64,000 nucleotides of DNA from Tenuifilum sp040752515 (GCA_040752515.1 JBFMGQ010000013.1:7691-71690), one strand, 5' to 3'. Positions 35,887 through 45,306 are shown, counted from the first letter of the stretch. Notes: generated by a model from the letters alone, not told the origin. Made by a program: numbers and translations.

Positions 35887-37482
35887 TTAAAACATTAACC
35901 ATTTAAAAACCACGAATGCAGTCCATGGATTTGTAGGACGCTTATCGAGTTCTCCGTTTACAGGGCTACCGTGTGAATTTTCCTTGCTGTCGTAAAAATC
36001 GCCCAACATCAGGTAGGCTGCGTGAAGTTCAAGGCTCATGAACGGGCCAAAGCTGTACATAATAGCACCATTTAGTTCGGTACCCATAAAGAATCCTCCG
36101 TCTTTGGGTTGAACATTCGATAGGGCAAACGCACTTCCTACCTTAGCGTTTAAGCGGTTAGGAATAATTCCTTTTGAGAATGTGAGTGTGCCAGCAGTTA
36201 AGCCGCATCCCATGTTTGAGATATCGCAAATGGCAGGAGTAAAGCGGTTGACTACATTGCCGTGGGGCATTAGAATGTACGACCCACTACTGATGAAGAT
36301 TGCACCCGGCGAGGCCCATTGATTCCCGGTAATAACCCCCGAGTACCTTCCGTCCTTAAGGCCGTCGGCATCACCCGATGAGTAAAGCATATCGAGTGTA
36401 ACCGCGTCGGAGAGGGTTTGCCCATAGCGATACGATACCCTAAGATTGGCTGCAAAACCGTAAAAATCATTTGCTTTAGTCCATTGGCTTTGCGAAATAG
36501 TTTTATTCAAAAGAGTATCTGCTTTACCAAGGTTGACGTTCACAAATCCGGTAATCATCCATGGGTCGAGCCAATGCTCATTGTTACGACCAAAAAATGT
36601 GCCCAACCAGTATATATCAGCTTTATAGGGAACATCGCCGTAACGGAAGAAATATGTGCCGTTATAGGAAGAGAGAAGCGAATTTAATCCCTGTCCCAGA
36701 ATTGAAACGCCTCCTTTGCCTGCTGCCCTATCGCGAAGCCAGTATGCCGATAACCCCCATTTCCACGCACGGCTGATATCCTTTTCGCCGGTAAGCTCAA
36801 ACAACGAAACATCGTCGTCCTGCTCGGTGGCATTTTCGTAAAGCTGATAGTATCCTGCTTTTATTCTTGAAAAGTCCCAATCCTTCCTTACGGAAATTCC
36901 AACACCATCGGTTCCCCAGTAGGCAAGCCGATATCCGGTAGTAGTCATTTTATCGAATACCGTTCTGTATGGGTTGTATGGAGTGTCGAAAAGGCGCTGT
37001 AACCCAAGGTTAATAAACCAACCCTTCGACGGATTAAGTTCAATTTCGATGTTCTGGGTTTGAAGGTTAACCTGGTCGGCCGAAATGCCCGAACCAAGAT
37101 TACCACCAACACCATAGGCAGCATCGCCCCACGTCCAGTCTATTTCAAATGAGGCGCGTAGCAATGCTTTACCGTTAAATAGTTTAGGCTGATAGATAAA
37201 AAAGGGTATCAACCTTTGCTCAAAATATTTGGAGGTTAGCGAATCGCTGGTGGTGGTTGTGTTGTTGCCGAATAGGCGGCCTACCACTTGCCCTTTTAGG
37301 AATTCGCTCTTTGCATACATATTCGATGCCACACCCTGGTTGATAAAGAAAGCAAAAAATTGCAGTTCCTTATCGGCCTTTTCAGGTATTTCTTTTGAGA
37401 AATACTGATTTGTGGGTACTTGCCCTTGAATGCTCCATGCCATCAGCATGAAGAGCACAAAACCAACAACTCTTTTTTTCAT
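35887..37482 (-). CDS. Uncharacterised outer-membrane beta-barrel (porin-like) protein
   Basis: About 531 residues from ATG 37482 (a GTG two codons upstream is the alternative). It has a signal peptide (VVGFVLFMLMAWSIQGQ). The rest alternates aromatic-rich strands (for example FFAFFINQGVASNMY, LRASFEIDWTWGDA, FINLGLQRLFD), large loops, and ends in the aromatic TAFVVFKWLMF as outer-membrane barrels do. It resembles the alginate-export/porin type of barrel, and I cannot name the family. First gene of an operon with a periplasmic hydrolase, suggesting import of something that the hydrolase then cuts (inference). Confidence 0.7.
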   Translation of the reverse strand: MKKRVVGFVLFMLMAWSIQGQVPTNQYFSKEIPEKADKELQFFAFFINQGVASNMYAKSEFLKGQVVGRLFGNNTTTTSDSLTSKYFEQRLIPFFIYQPKLFNGKALLRASFEIDWTWGDAAYGVGGNLGSGISADQVNLQTQNIEIELNPSKGWFINLGLQRLFDTPYNPYRTVFDKMTTTGYRLAYWGTDGVGISVRKDWDFSRIKAGYYQLYENATEQDDDVSLFELTGEKDISRAWKWGLSAYWLRDRAAGKGGVSILGQGLNSLLSSYNGTYFFRYGDVPYKADIYWLGTFFGRNNEHWLDPWMITGFVNVNLGKADTLLNKTISQSQWTKANDFYGFAANLRVSYRYGQTLSDAVTLDMLYSSGDADGLKDGRYSGVITGNQWASPGAIFISSGSYILMPHGNVVNRFTPAICDISNMGCGLTAGTLTFSKGIIPNRLNAKVGSAFALSNVQPKDGGFFMGTELNGAIMYSFGPFMSLELHAAYLMLGDFYDSKENSHGSPVNGELDKRPTNPWTAFVVFKWLMF

Positions 37483-37518
37483 CGACACCTGGCAGTTCAG
37501 TGGGTTAAAGAAATAAAA

Positions 37519-37548
37519 AAGGGACTTGCAGGTATAGCAAGCCCCTTA
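37519..37548 (-). terminator. Terminator after the small lipoprotein gene
   Basis: AAGGG-CTTGC/GCAAG-CCCTT-type stem, 11 bases after the stop, with T-run CCCTTTTTTATT on the minus strand. Confidence 0.75.
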
Positions 37549-37558
37549 GGTAATAGTT

Positions 37559-38071
37559 TTAGCGAACAATTTTTATGTACTTCTGAATGTTAGTGGTTCC
37601 ATATGCTCCACCGCTGGTGCTTCCAAAACCAGCTTGTGCGGTGGGAGGTGTTACCCCTGGAATTTGAGGCTCAACTTGAGCTACTTCATAGTTCATGGTG
37701 TAAGGATTCTTGGTAGCATCAATCTCAAAAATCCCTTGGCTGGTAAGGGCAGTGGGTGAACCTTGATTTAAGGTGATGTTCCAAATGTTTCCTACGCCCG
37801 ATTTGGTTTGAACATACGTTCCGGTAAGGGTGGTTTTTGCACCATCCTTGAACGATTCAACCAGGTAGGTGTTGTCCTTGTTGAACTTTGCATAAATGGA
37901 ATCAATCCCTAAGTATGCGAGCAATGGCGCAACATTTGTTCCCGATGAATACCATTCCCCAACAATACCAACCTTTTGTGGATCGTTCGAGTCATCATCT
38001 TCGCTTTTTTCACATGCCACAAAGGCTACTGAAAGCATCATGGCTAAAACAAGTAACTTTTTCATTTTCAT
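37559..38071 (-). CDS. Small hypothetical lipoprotein
   Basis: 170 residues. The lipobox AFVAC follows MKMKKLLVLAMMLSV, then an acidic linker (EKSEDDDSNDP) and a lipocalin-like or antiparallel beta domain (VGEWYSSGTNV, YLVESFKDGAKTTLTGTYV). It ends in the repetitive GFGSTSGGAYGTTNIQKY. No function can be assigned. It lies between the acyl-CoA operon and the porin operon. A motif shared with the acyl-CoA operon promoter region lies about 100 bases upstream. Confidence 0.7.
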   Translation of the reverse strand: MKMKKLLVLAMMLSVAFVACEKSEDDDSNDPQKVGIVGEWYSSGTNVAPLLAYLGIDSIYAKFNKDNTYLVESFKDGAKTTLTGTYVQTKSGVGNIWNITLNQGSPTALTSQGIFEIDATKNPYTMNYEVAQVEPQIPGVTPPTAQAGFGSTSGGAYGTTNIQKYIKIVR

Positions 38072-38170
38072 AAGATTTAGTGTTTGACTTTAAGTTCGAT
38101 TCGGTTTATTTATGTAAGCAAGTAACAAAAACTCAAACTATGGGGTCAACATTGCATTAAAATAAGCAGG

Positions 38171-38223
38171 GTTGACATTACCTTTAAATATCTTAAATAA
38201 GAAATTAAAGTATCAGAAAAACA
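38171..38223 (-). promoter_or_regulatory. Two-block motif, copy 1 (upstream of lipoprotein/porin cluster)
   Basis: GTTGACAT (38171-38178) and AAGTATCAGA-AAAACA (38208-38223). Block starts are 37 bases apart, matching the pair at 45307 and 45343 (36 apart). On the minus strand it precedes the lipoprotein gene by 100 bases. Confidence 0.5.
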
Positions 38224-38257
38224 GATAGATAACATTTAAAAGAGTTTGTTTGACCAA

Positions 38258-39274
38258 TTAGCCCCAACGGATTACATTGGCACCCCAGGCATAACCAATT
38301 CCTGCTGCTATCATTGAAATTATTGTCCCTTTCATGATTTTCCCTGATTTTAGGGCAAGGTGAAGCGATAGGATTTGATCGATTTGCCCCATATGTCCAT
38401 ACTCTTCAAGGTATATGGTTTGATTCATGGTTAAGCCCAGTTCTTGCACCATGTACTCATACATCGACCTTTTAAAATGGAGGCAAGCCAGATACCCAAG
38501 TTTATCCTTATCTACCCCTGACTTTTTAAAGGCCATATTGATGCAATGCATCCAGTTGCTCATCGATACCTCATTAAGCCGCTCTTTCATATGTTTTTCG
38601 TCGAAAACCTTTAGCGACTTGTAGGCAAAATGTGCGTTTTCGGCAGTAATGGGTTTACATGTACCACCGTATTCAACGCCCACGTCGCGAGCGAGCGATC
38701 CGTCGGTCATGATATGAGTGCCCAGCAAAACGTTACTGCCCAGGTTGCGTTTCATGATAAGTGCTCCTGCACCAGCCGATAGGTTGTACATGAACGATAC
38801 TGCGGGATCCTTAAAATCAATGAAATCGCCATTGCGATAGCCCCCAACAATCATTACCGTTTTAATATCCTCGTCGGCAAGCATCATGTCCTTGGCAATT
38901 TTCATTGCTGCAACGGTTGTTCCACAACGTTGCTGCACATCGATGGCCCAGGCATTTTTTGCTCCTATTTGTTCCTGAATGTAAATGCCCGATGTGGTTA
39001 AGGGATACTCCTTCCATTCTTCGCCAATGCAAAGAATAAGATCAATCGATTCGGGATCGATCCCGGTATTTGCCAGGGCATCCTTAGCAGCTTTAACGCC
39101 CATTTCCTGCGTTCCATCATTGGGGGCGGGAACAACTATCGATTTTATTCCTAACTTCTCAATCACTGCTTGCTCGCTCCATACCCCGCCAGTTGCTTCC
39201 GCAATCTGTCGTGCAGTCATTCTTCCCTCAGGGATATATATTCCTGTTCCAACTATTCCAACATGAGTGTTCAT
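38258..39274 (-). CDS. Divergent 3-oxoacyl-ACP synthase III (KASIII)-family enzyme 1
   Basis: 338 residues from ATG 39274 (an upstream TTG at 39286 is the alternative). Thiolase-fold features: VGIVGTGIYIPEG, the active-site Cys in DVQQRCGTTVAAM (about 112), and a C-terminal domain with YLACLHFKRSMYEY and YLEEYGHMGQIDQI. The canonical FabH Asn of YGN is replaced by His (YGHMGQ), and the FabH HQAN motif is replaced by LHFKRS, somewhat like HMG-CoA-synthase-type enzymes. A condensing or acyl-transfer reaction on CoA thioesters is likely, but the substrate is unknown. Last gene of the six-gene acyl-CoA operon. Confidence 0.8.
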   Translation of the reverse strand: MNTHVGIVGTGIYIPEGRMTARQIAEATGGVWSEQAVIEKLGIKSIVVPAPNDGTQEMGVKAAKDALANTGIDPESIDLILCIGEEWKEYPLTTSGIYIQEQIGAKNAWAIDVQQRCGTTVAAMKIAKDMMLADEDIKTVMIVGGYRNGDFIDFKDPAVSFMYNLSAGAGALIMKRNLGSNVLLGTHIMTDGSLARDVGVEYGGTCKPITAENAHFAYKSLKVFDEKHMKERLNEVSMSNWMHCINMAFKKSGVDKDKLGYLACLHFKRSMYEYMVQELGLTMNQTIYLEEYGHMGQIDQILSLHLALKSGKIMKGTIISMIAAGIGYAWGANVIRWG

Positions 39275-39294
39275 TTTCAATAGCAATTTCAGGT

Positions 39295-40302
39295 TTAGTA
39301 AATAAACAAGTTACTTCCCACCGCCAAGCCTGCGCCCGAAGCTATAAACACAACCCTATCGCCTCTTTTCACTTTGCCTTCGGCAATAGCGTGGTGAAAT
39401 GCCATGGGCACACAACCCGATCCGGTATAGCCGTAACGATCCATAACACAGGTGGTTTTGTCCATAGGTTGTCCTAGTTCTTCCATCACCTTTACAATAA
39501 CTGACCGGTTAATCTGGGTGAATATGTAGTGGTCAATCTGGTTTGCAGTTAGGTTATTGTCGGTAAGTAATTTACTGGCAACCATTGGCCAAAGCCTGAC
39601 ATTCCTGTCTCCCGGAAGAGGCTTGAGGTTTTGCAGTCCGTACTCCTTGGCATCTATTTTATCATGGGTAATTGGATTTCGGCTCCCACCTGAGTATATA
39701 CCTATGAAATCCCATTGAGTGCCATCGGCCAGATGTTGCCCTGCAATATAGCCTGATTGGCCGGAGATATCTTTTTCCAGAATGAATGCACCAGCTCCAT
39801 CGGCAAAGATCGAATAACCAAATGCATCATCGGGTCGGACAAATGCAGGCATATTGTATACACCAACTACTAGGGCATACTTAATATTGGGTGAATTGTT
39901 TAACACTTTCACAGCTGTGTCAAGTGCTATGGTAAAGCTGGCACACGAGGCATTCACATCAAAAGCGGTTGACCAGCTCTCTTTCCCTTGAACCCTTCCT
40001 TGAACAACAATTGCCGTGGCAGGTGATATGTACTCGGGTGTGTCGGTTGCCACAATTACTAGCCCAATTTCATCGACGCTAATTTTTGCCTCGGCAATTG
40101 CGTTTTGCGCAGCCTTTGTGGCAAAATCGGCAGTAGTTTCATTTAATCCTCTTAGGTGGGCTATATGCCGCTTGTATATTCCAATTTTCTGCTCGGTTTT
40201 CTCGGCATCAAATTCGATATTGACAAGTTCTTTCAATTCCTGATTGTCGATAGCCTTGCCGGGAGCATAAACGCCTGTTGATTTTATTCGAACTGGGATC
40301 AT
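39295..40302 (-). CDS. Divergent KASIII-family enzyme 2
   Basis: 335 residues: GVYAPGKAIDNQEL, the active-site Cys in DVNASCASFTIAL (about 112), the glycine-rich FADGAGAFILE, and C-terminal HYIFTQINRSVI and YGYTGSGCVPM. Where FabH has PHQANxR and YGN, this protein has FTQINRS and YGY, so both the catalytic His and Asn appear missing while Cys is kept. It is 20 bases upstream of KASIII 1, and the two may form a heterodimer as PqsB/PqsC do (inference). Confidence 0.8.
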   Translation of the reverse strand: MIPVRIKSTGVYAPGKAIDNQELKELVNIEFDAEKTEQKIGIYKRHIAHLRGLNETTADFATKAAQNAIAEAKISVDEIGLVIVATDTPEYISPATAIVVQGRVQGKESWSTAFDVNASCASFTIALDTAVKVLNNSPNIKYALVVGVYNMPAFVRPDDAFGYSIFADGAGAFILEKDISGQSGYIAGQHLADGTQWDFIGIYSGGSRNPITHDKIDAKEYGLQNLKPLPGDRNVRLWPMVASKLLTDNNLTANQIDHYIFTQINRSVIVKVMEELGQPMDKTTCVMDRYGYTGSGCVPMAFHHAIAEGKVKRGDRVVFIASGAGLAVGSNLFIY

Positions 40303-40315
40303 GGCTGTAATCTGA

Positions 40316-41626
40316 TTAAATGTAACCCATTTGTTTGGCTTTTTCGGTTAGCTCATCGCGAAACTTGGGATGGGCAATTGAGATAAGCGCTTTGGTTCGT
40401 TCTTTAACCGTTAATCCGGTTAACCTTGCATACCCCCATTCGGTAACAATGTAATCGGTATGGCTACGGTGAAGTGTTACTGCTGTACCCTCAGGCAACA
40501 CTGGCACAATGGTTGATACTTCACCATTTCGTGCGGTAGAACGGCAAGCAATAATTGATTTTCCCAGCCCATCTAACCCCTCAATTGCACCTTCGGCGGT
40601 ATCGGTTTGACCACCTGTTCCCGAGTACTGGTTTATGCCTATCGACTCGCTGGCAACCTGCCCAGTAAAATCGACCATGATGCAGGTGTTAATGGATACC
40701 ATTTTAGAGTTTTGCCTAATAACACACGGATCGTTAACATATCGTCCCCTCAGGAACTCAACCGATGGGTTGTTGTCGAGCCAACGGTATAGCTTTTCGG
40801 AACCCATGGCAAATGTGCAAATGAATTTACCATTATGCAGGGCTTTCTTTTTATTGGTAATAACCCCTAACTCGTAAAGTTCCATCATGGAGTCAACCAT
40901 CATCTCGGTATGCACACCAAGATCTTTTTTGTTGCGAAGCGATAAGGCAGCAGCGTTAGGTATCTCACCTATGCCTAGTTGAATGGTTGAGCCATCATCA
41001 ACCAGTTGGGCTATGTGTTCACCAATACGCATGGCTTCCTCGTCGGGTTGGGGCGAAGGAAGAGTTGGCGGTACTTGCGAATACTCTACAAAGTAATCAA
41101 CATCCTTGATGTGAACGTGGGTATCGCCAAAGGTTCTGGGCAGGTGATCGTTAACCTCAAGAACAACTACCTCGGCGGCTTCAAGTATGTCTTTTTCGTA
41201 AGTAACTCCAAGTGACAGCGAGACAAAGCCTTTCTCATCGGGTGGGGTACAGGTACCAACAAACATGTGAGGCCTGCGCACTTTGAGTCTGTCGGTTGCT
41301 GCCCGATGTAACATATTGGGTACATAGGTTACAGTACCCGTTTTTTCCTTGATTGCCTGACGTGATCCGGGTGCATGAAACCAGCTGCATAACTCAAAGT
41401 GTCCTTTCATCTCCGGTTTCATGTAAAAGTCGTAGGGTTTCATGGTAAGTACCGAGAAAACCTTTACATCTTTCACTCTATCTTTGGCTAAGTGGAACTT
41501 GCTCATGCAGCCCTGGGGTTCCGATGCGCATTGAGCGACAATAATATCGCTATCGCTTTTTATTAAATCAGCTACCTGTTCCAGGCTGATTAACTTACTT
41601 TTATACAAATCGGTAAATTTACCCAT
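40316..41626 (-). CDS. Acetyl-CoA hydrolase/4-hydroxybutyrate CoA-transferase family protein
   Basis: 436 residues, full length for the Cat1/Cat2 family: an N-terminal domain with HLAKDRVKDVKVFSVLT, then GIGEIPNAAALSL, the catalytic Glu in DLGVHTEMMVDSM, and GQVASESIGINQYSGTGGQTD. It moves CoA between acetyl-CoA or another acyl-CoA and a short carboxylic acid. Here it sits directly after a symporter gene (14 bases), as expected for activating an imported acid. Exact acids are not readable from sequence. Confidence 0.9.
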   Translation of the reverse strand: MGKFTDLYKSKLISLEQVADLIKSDSDIIVAQCASEPQGCMSKFHLAKDRVKDVKVFSVLTMKPYDFYMKPEMKGHFELCSWFHAPGSRQAIKEKTGTVTYVPNMLHRAATDRLKVRRPHMFVGTCTPPDEKGFVSLSLGVTYEKDILEAAEVVVLEVNDHLPRTFGDTHVHIKDVDYFVEYSQVPPTLPSPQPDEEAMRIGEHIAQLVDDGSTIQLGIGEIPNAAALSLRNKKDLGVHTEMMVDSMMELYELGVITNKKKALHNGKFICTFAMGSEKLYRWLDNNPSVEFLRGRYVNDPCVIRQNSKMVSINTCIMVDFTGQVASESIGINQYSGTGGQTDTAEGAIEGLDGLGKSIIACRSTARNGEVSTIVPVLPEGTAVTLHRSHTDYIVTEWGYARLTGLTVKERTKALISIAHPKFRDELTEKAKQMGYI

Positions 41627-41640
41627 ACTACCTTCAAATT

Positions 41641-43194
41641 TTATTGTTTTTTCTTTATCAATCGCGAAACCAATAGAGCTCCATAACCAAATATTACGGA
41701 GGCAATTATTGCAGTTGATGCTGCAATTGCAGGATTCCGAATAGTTCCCTCTAAGTATTTATCAAAAAATCCGAAACTTAGTGAGTATTTGGTGTGTAGG
41801 TGGGGTAAAAGGTAATAAATGCTAAAATGCGTCACTGCAGCTACTATAGATGCTAGGAAGGGTATCCACGATTTTATATCTTTTAAAAAGATACCCATAA
41901 GAATAGGTACAAAAATTATGGAAAAGTATGCGTAAACTCCATTTTGAGCGAGGATAGCAACGCTTAGCTTAGGATGCAGAAGCTGGTCGCGAGCAACCAA
42001 AAACGATACCAGCGCGAGAGCTACTATAATTATTCGGTTAATCCTAAGGTATTGCTTATCGCTTAGGGCTCTTTTCTCGCCCCATAAGGGCTTAACGATA
42101 TCGTTATTTATACTACTGCTTAACGATTGTATTAGCCCTTCGAGGGTTGACATTCCCGCTGAAATTAGCCCTAGTATTACCAACAAGCCAACCAGTGTGG
42201 CAACTATTCCATTGGAAAAAACTTTCACAACATATGAGGGAATGATGCTATCGTTGGTAAGGTGTACACCATTAGCGGTAAGGTCGGGAAATTCCATACG
42301 AGCCCATAATCCGGCGATAACTACGCTAAAAAACAGTATTTCAACAATTATAGATGTGGCCAAGAATTTATTTACATCACTCTCCTTTTTAAGAAGCAGC
42401 GATTTGGTTATTATATGCGGTTGGCAGACAACGGCAACGCCTATAACAATTTGAGCAAATATAATTTCATAAAAGTCTCGAAATAGTGGACTATTGGGAT
42501 TTGTAGGTTTTGTGAGAGCAGGATCTATTGCTGCCAGCTTTTTGAGGAATGCACCAAAACCATCGCTTAAATGATGTAAACCGGAAAATATTAGTATGGC
42601 TGCAACCACAATCATTATAACAGCCTGGATAGTATTTGTGTAAACCATTGAGTTTGCGCCACCAAACATCATGTATCCAAACACAAATAAAACAATAACG
42701 GCAAGCGTTATAACCTCATTGGAGTTAAGCGCACTGGCAAAAACCTTAGCAAGCGCAACAAGTATCAGCACTATAAACGTGATAAGCAAAACCGATAGTA
42801 TGGCAATAAAAAAAGCATACGGCTTGCTGTTATATCTTTTTCCCATCCAGCTGGCAAGCGAAACAGCACTGACCGATTGGCCAAAACGGCGGAAACTTTT
42901 AGTTAGAATAGCCAACGACACTAAAGTGGCCAGAGGGAAGAAAACCCCAAATGATAGCACACCGCTAATCCCGTAGTTAGCTATTAAACCGGGATTAATT
43001 ACAAATGTTGCAGCACTGGTCATTGCTGCAGCAAGGGAAAGCCCTACCGAGTAAGGTGAAAATGTAACGCTACCAAGAGCATAATCGCTCATAGTTTTAA
43101 CTCGTAATGCTCCCTTAATAACAAAGTATAGCACTATACCCGCATATAGCGCTATTAGAATCCAAGTTCCAAATATTTGCTCACTAGTTGCCAT
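41641..43194 (-). CDS. Sodium:solute symporter (SSS family)
   Basis: 517 residues with about 13 membrane helices. SSS signature regions are visible: SDYALGSVTFSPYSVGLSLAAA at the first broken helix, and LVILGLISAGMSTLEGLIQSLSSSINND in the helix carrying the Na+-binding Ser/Thr. Relatives carry acetate, other monocarboxylates, pantothenate or proline. The neighbouring CoA-transferase and thiolase favour a monocarboxylate (inference). Confidence 0.87.
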   Translation of the reverse strand: MATSEQIFGTWILIALYAGIVLYFVIKGALRVKTMSDYALGSVTFSPYSVGLSLAAAMTSAATFVINPGLIANYGISGVLSFGVFFPLATLVSLAILTKSFRRFGQSVSAVSLASWMGKRYNSKPYAFFIAILSVLLITFIVLILVALAKVFASALNSNEVITLAVIVLFVFGYMMFGGANSMVYTNTIQAVIMIVVAAILIFSGLHHLSDGFGAFLKKLAAIDPALTKPTNPNSPLFRDFYEIIFAQIVIGVAVVCQPHIITKSLLLKKESDVNKFLATSIIVEILFFSVVIAGLWARMEFPDLTANGVHLTNDSIIPSYVVKVFSNGIVATLVGLLVILGLISAGMSTLEGLIQSLSSSINNDIVKPLWGEKRALSDKQYLRINRIIIVALALVSFLVARDQLLHPKLSVAILAQNGVYAYFSIIFVPILMGIFLKDIKSWIPFLASIVAAVTHFSIYYLLPHLHTKYSLSFGFFDKYLEGTIRNPAIAASTAIIASVIFGYGALLVSRLIKKKQ

Positions 43195-43278
43195 AGGTTT
43201 GGTTTGTTAGGTTTGTAAAGCCATAGACGCAAGTTAGGCAAATAATGCCATTCCTGCGTCTATGAGCAAAAATTTGAG

Positions 43279-44022
43279 TTAGATAGTTATACCACCGTCA
43301 ACACTTAAGACTGTGCCATTAATGTAAGCGGCTTCGTCGCTTGCCAGGAATAGGTAAGCCGATGCAATCTCTTCGGGGAGCCCTAGGCGACCAACCGGAA
43401 CTTTCTGCTCCATGGCTTTAAGTATATCCTCGGGCATTTTTTTTACCATTTCGGTTGCTATGAAACCGGGTGCAACGGCATTAACGGTTACCCCTTTACG
43501 ACCAAGCTCTTTGCCCCAAGTCTTTGTCATGCCAATTAATCCAGCTTTTGTAGCCACATAGTTGGTTTGGCCAAAATTACCATAAAGGGCAACAACCGAC
43601 GAGGTGTTGATAATTCGGCCATAACCCTTGTCAACCATGAAGCCGCTAACGCATTTGGTACAGTTGAAAACCCCTGTAAGATTAACATCAATTACTTCCT
43701 GCCATTGCTGAGGAGTCATTTTCTTTAGCGTTGAATCGCGAGTAATGCCAGCATTGTTTATTAGTATATCAATCCGCCCGTACTTGCTGATGGCATCGTT
43801 AGTTGCAGCTTCAACCTCTTCGAATTTGGCAGTGTTTACTTTTACAAATTCGGCATTGCCTCCTTTCTTTTTGATTTCGTCAACGGTGGCTTTACCTTTT
43901 TCCTCGTTCATATCCCAAATAATCACGGTAGCGCCTTCCTGGGCAAAGCGGATCGATGCCGCTTTACCAATTCCATCGGCACCCCCGGTAATGATTGCAA
44001 TTTTATTCTCAATTCGTTTCAT
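43279..44022 (-). CDS. 3-oxoacyl-ACP/acetoacetyl-CoA reductase (FabG/PhaB-like SDR)
   Basis: 247 residues, a classical short-chain dehydrogenase: cofactor loop ITGGADGIGKA, NNAG, catalytic Ser in INTSSVVALYG, the YVATK pair (YxxxK) and a C-terminal SVDGG. It would reduce a 3-oxoacyl thioester to the 3-hydroxy form with NAD(P)H. Its place 18 bases after a thiolase favours acetoacetyl-CoA as substrate. The 84-base gap to the symporter is the longest in the operon. Confidence 0.9.
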   Translation of the reverse strand: MKRIENKIAIITGGADGIGKAASIRFAQEGATVIIWDMNEEKGKATVDEIKKKGGNAEFVKVNTAKFEEVEAATNDAISKYGRIDILINNAGITRDSTLKKMTPQQWQEVIDVNLTGVFNCTKCVSGFMVDKGYGRIINTSSVVALYGNFGQTNYVATKAGLIGMTKTWGKELGRKGVTVNAVAPGFIATEMVKKMPEDILKAMEQKVPVGRLGLPEEIASAYLFLASDEAAYINGTVLSVDGGITI

Positions 44023-44040
44023 TGTAGTAATTGGTTTAGG

Positions 44041-45222
44041 TTAAATATTTTCAATAATTAATGCAGTTCCTTGGCCGCCCCCAATGCAAAGTGTAGCTAA
44101 ACCGGTAGCGGCATTACGGCGTTTCATTTCGTAAATCAGCGTAGTAAGGATTCGGGCTCCCGAGGCTCCAATGGGGTGGCCTAAGGCTATGGCCCCTCCA
44201 TTAACGTTAACTATTTCGGGGTTCAGATTTAGATCACGTAGTACAGCAATTGATTGTGCAGCAAAAGCTTCGTTAGCCTCAATAAGTTCAATATCGCTTA
44301 TTTGCATTTTGGCTTTTTGTAAGGCAATACGAGTAGCTGGTACTGGGCCATAGCCCATAATCTTGGGATCGAGAGCTGCGTTTCCATACGAAACTATTTT
44401 AACCAATGGTTTTAAGCCTAATTCGTTAGCCTTATCTCGCGACATTACAATTAACATGGCAGCCCCGTCGTTGATACCCGATGCATTACCTGCTGTAACC
44501 GTACCATCTTTTTTAAAGGCAGGCTTAAGTTTTTGCAGTTGCTCAAGGGTAACGCCTTGCCTAATAAACTCATCGGTTTTAAACAGGATTGGATCACCTT
44601 TTTTTTGGGGTATTTCAACCGGAACAATTTCGGGCTCAAACTTGCCTGCTTTTTGAGCTGCTTCGGCTTTTTGCTGGCTATTTAGTGCAAATTCATCCTG
44701 CTCTTCGCGGCTAATTTTCCATTGTTCAGCAATATTTTCAGCTGTAATGCCCATATGATATTGATTAAACACATCGGTTAGTCCATCGTATATCATGCTG
44801 TCAATAATTTGGCCGTGCCCCATACGGTAACCGTTCCGAGCTTTGTCGAGTAGATAGGGTGCATTGGTCATGCTTTCGGTTCCTCCAGCAAGAATTACAT
44901 CGGCATCGCCAAGCATAATGAATTGGGCAGCCATAGAAACAGCTCTCAGCCCCGATCCACATAATTTGTTGATAGTCATTGCCGGTGAGGTGTCGGGCAC
45001 ACCAGCTTTAATTGCAACTTGGCGTCCAACATTTTGTCCAAGTCCTGCCGATAGTATGTTTCCTACTATCGCTTCGTTTATTTCGGTAGGATTGATTCCA
45101 GCACGGGTTATCGCCTCTCGTGCTGCTATTGCACCAAGTTCAACGGCGCTTAATCCCGATAGGCTGCCATTAAAATTCCCTATGGCTGTTCGGGCGGCTG
45201 ATACTATTACTACTTCTTTCAT
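44041..45222 (-). CDS. Acetyl-CoA C-acetyltransferase (thiolase)
   Basis: 393 residues. Nucleophilic Cys in NKLCGSGLRAVS (about 88), GGTESMTNAPY, the NEAFAA motif, His in GGAIALGHPIGASGAR and the second Cys in TLCIGGGQG. It condenses two acetyl-CoA to acetoacetyl-CoA, or cleaves it. The start MKEVVIVSAARTAIG (45222) is typical of the family, and an ATG at 45237 would add five residues. First gene of the six-gene operon running down to 38258. Confidence 0.93.
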   Translation of the reverse strand: MKEVVIVSAARTAIGNFNGSLSGLSAVELGAIAAREAITRAGINPTEINEAIVGNILSAGLGQNVGRQVAIKAGVPDTSPAMTINKLCGSGLRAVSMAAQFIMLGDADVILAGGTESMTNAPYLLDKARNGYRMGHGQIIDSMIYDGLTDVFNQYHMGITAENIAEQWKISREEQDEFALNSQQKAEAAQKAGKFEPEIVPVEIPQKKGDPILFKTDEFIRQGVTLEQLQKLKPAFKKDGTVTAGNASGINDGAAMLIVMSRDKANELGLKPLVKIVSYGNAALDPKIMGYGPVPATRIALQKAKMQISDIELIEANEAFAAQSIAVLRDLNLNPEIVNVNGGAIALGHPIGASGARILTTLIYEMKRRNAATGLATLCIGGGQGTALIIENI

Positions 45223-45306
45223 TTTATTGGGTTTCATTAGTTAGTTTCTTTTCACGAAGAAACAATAACTATTCCCCAAAGACCAGCCAGCATTATTTTA
45301 GTATAT

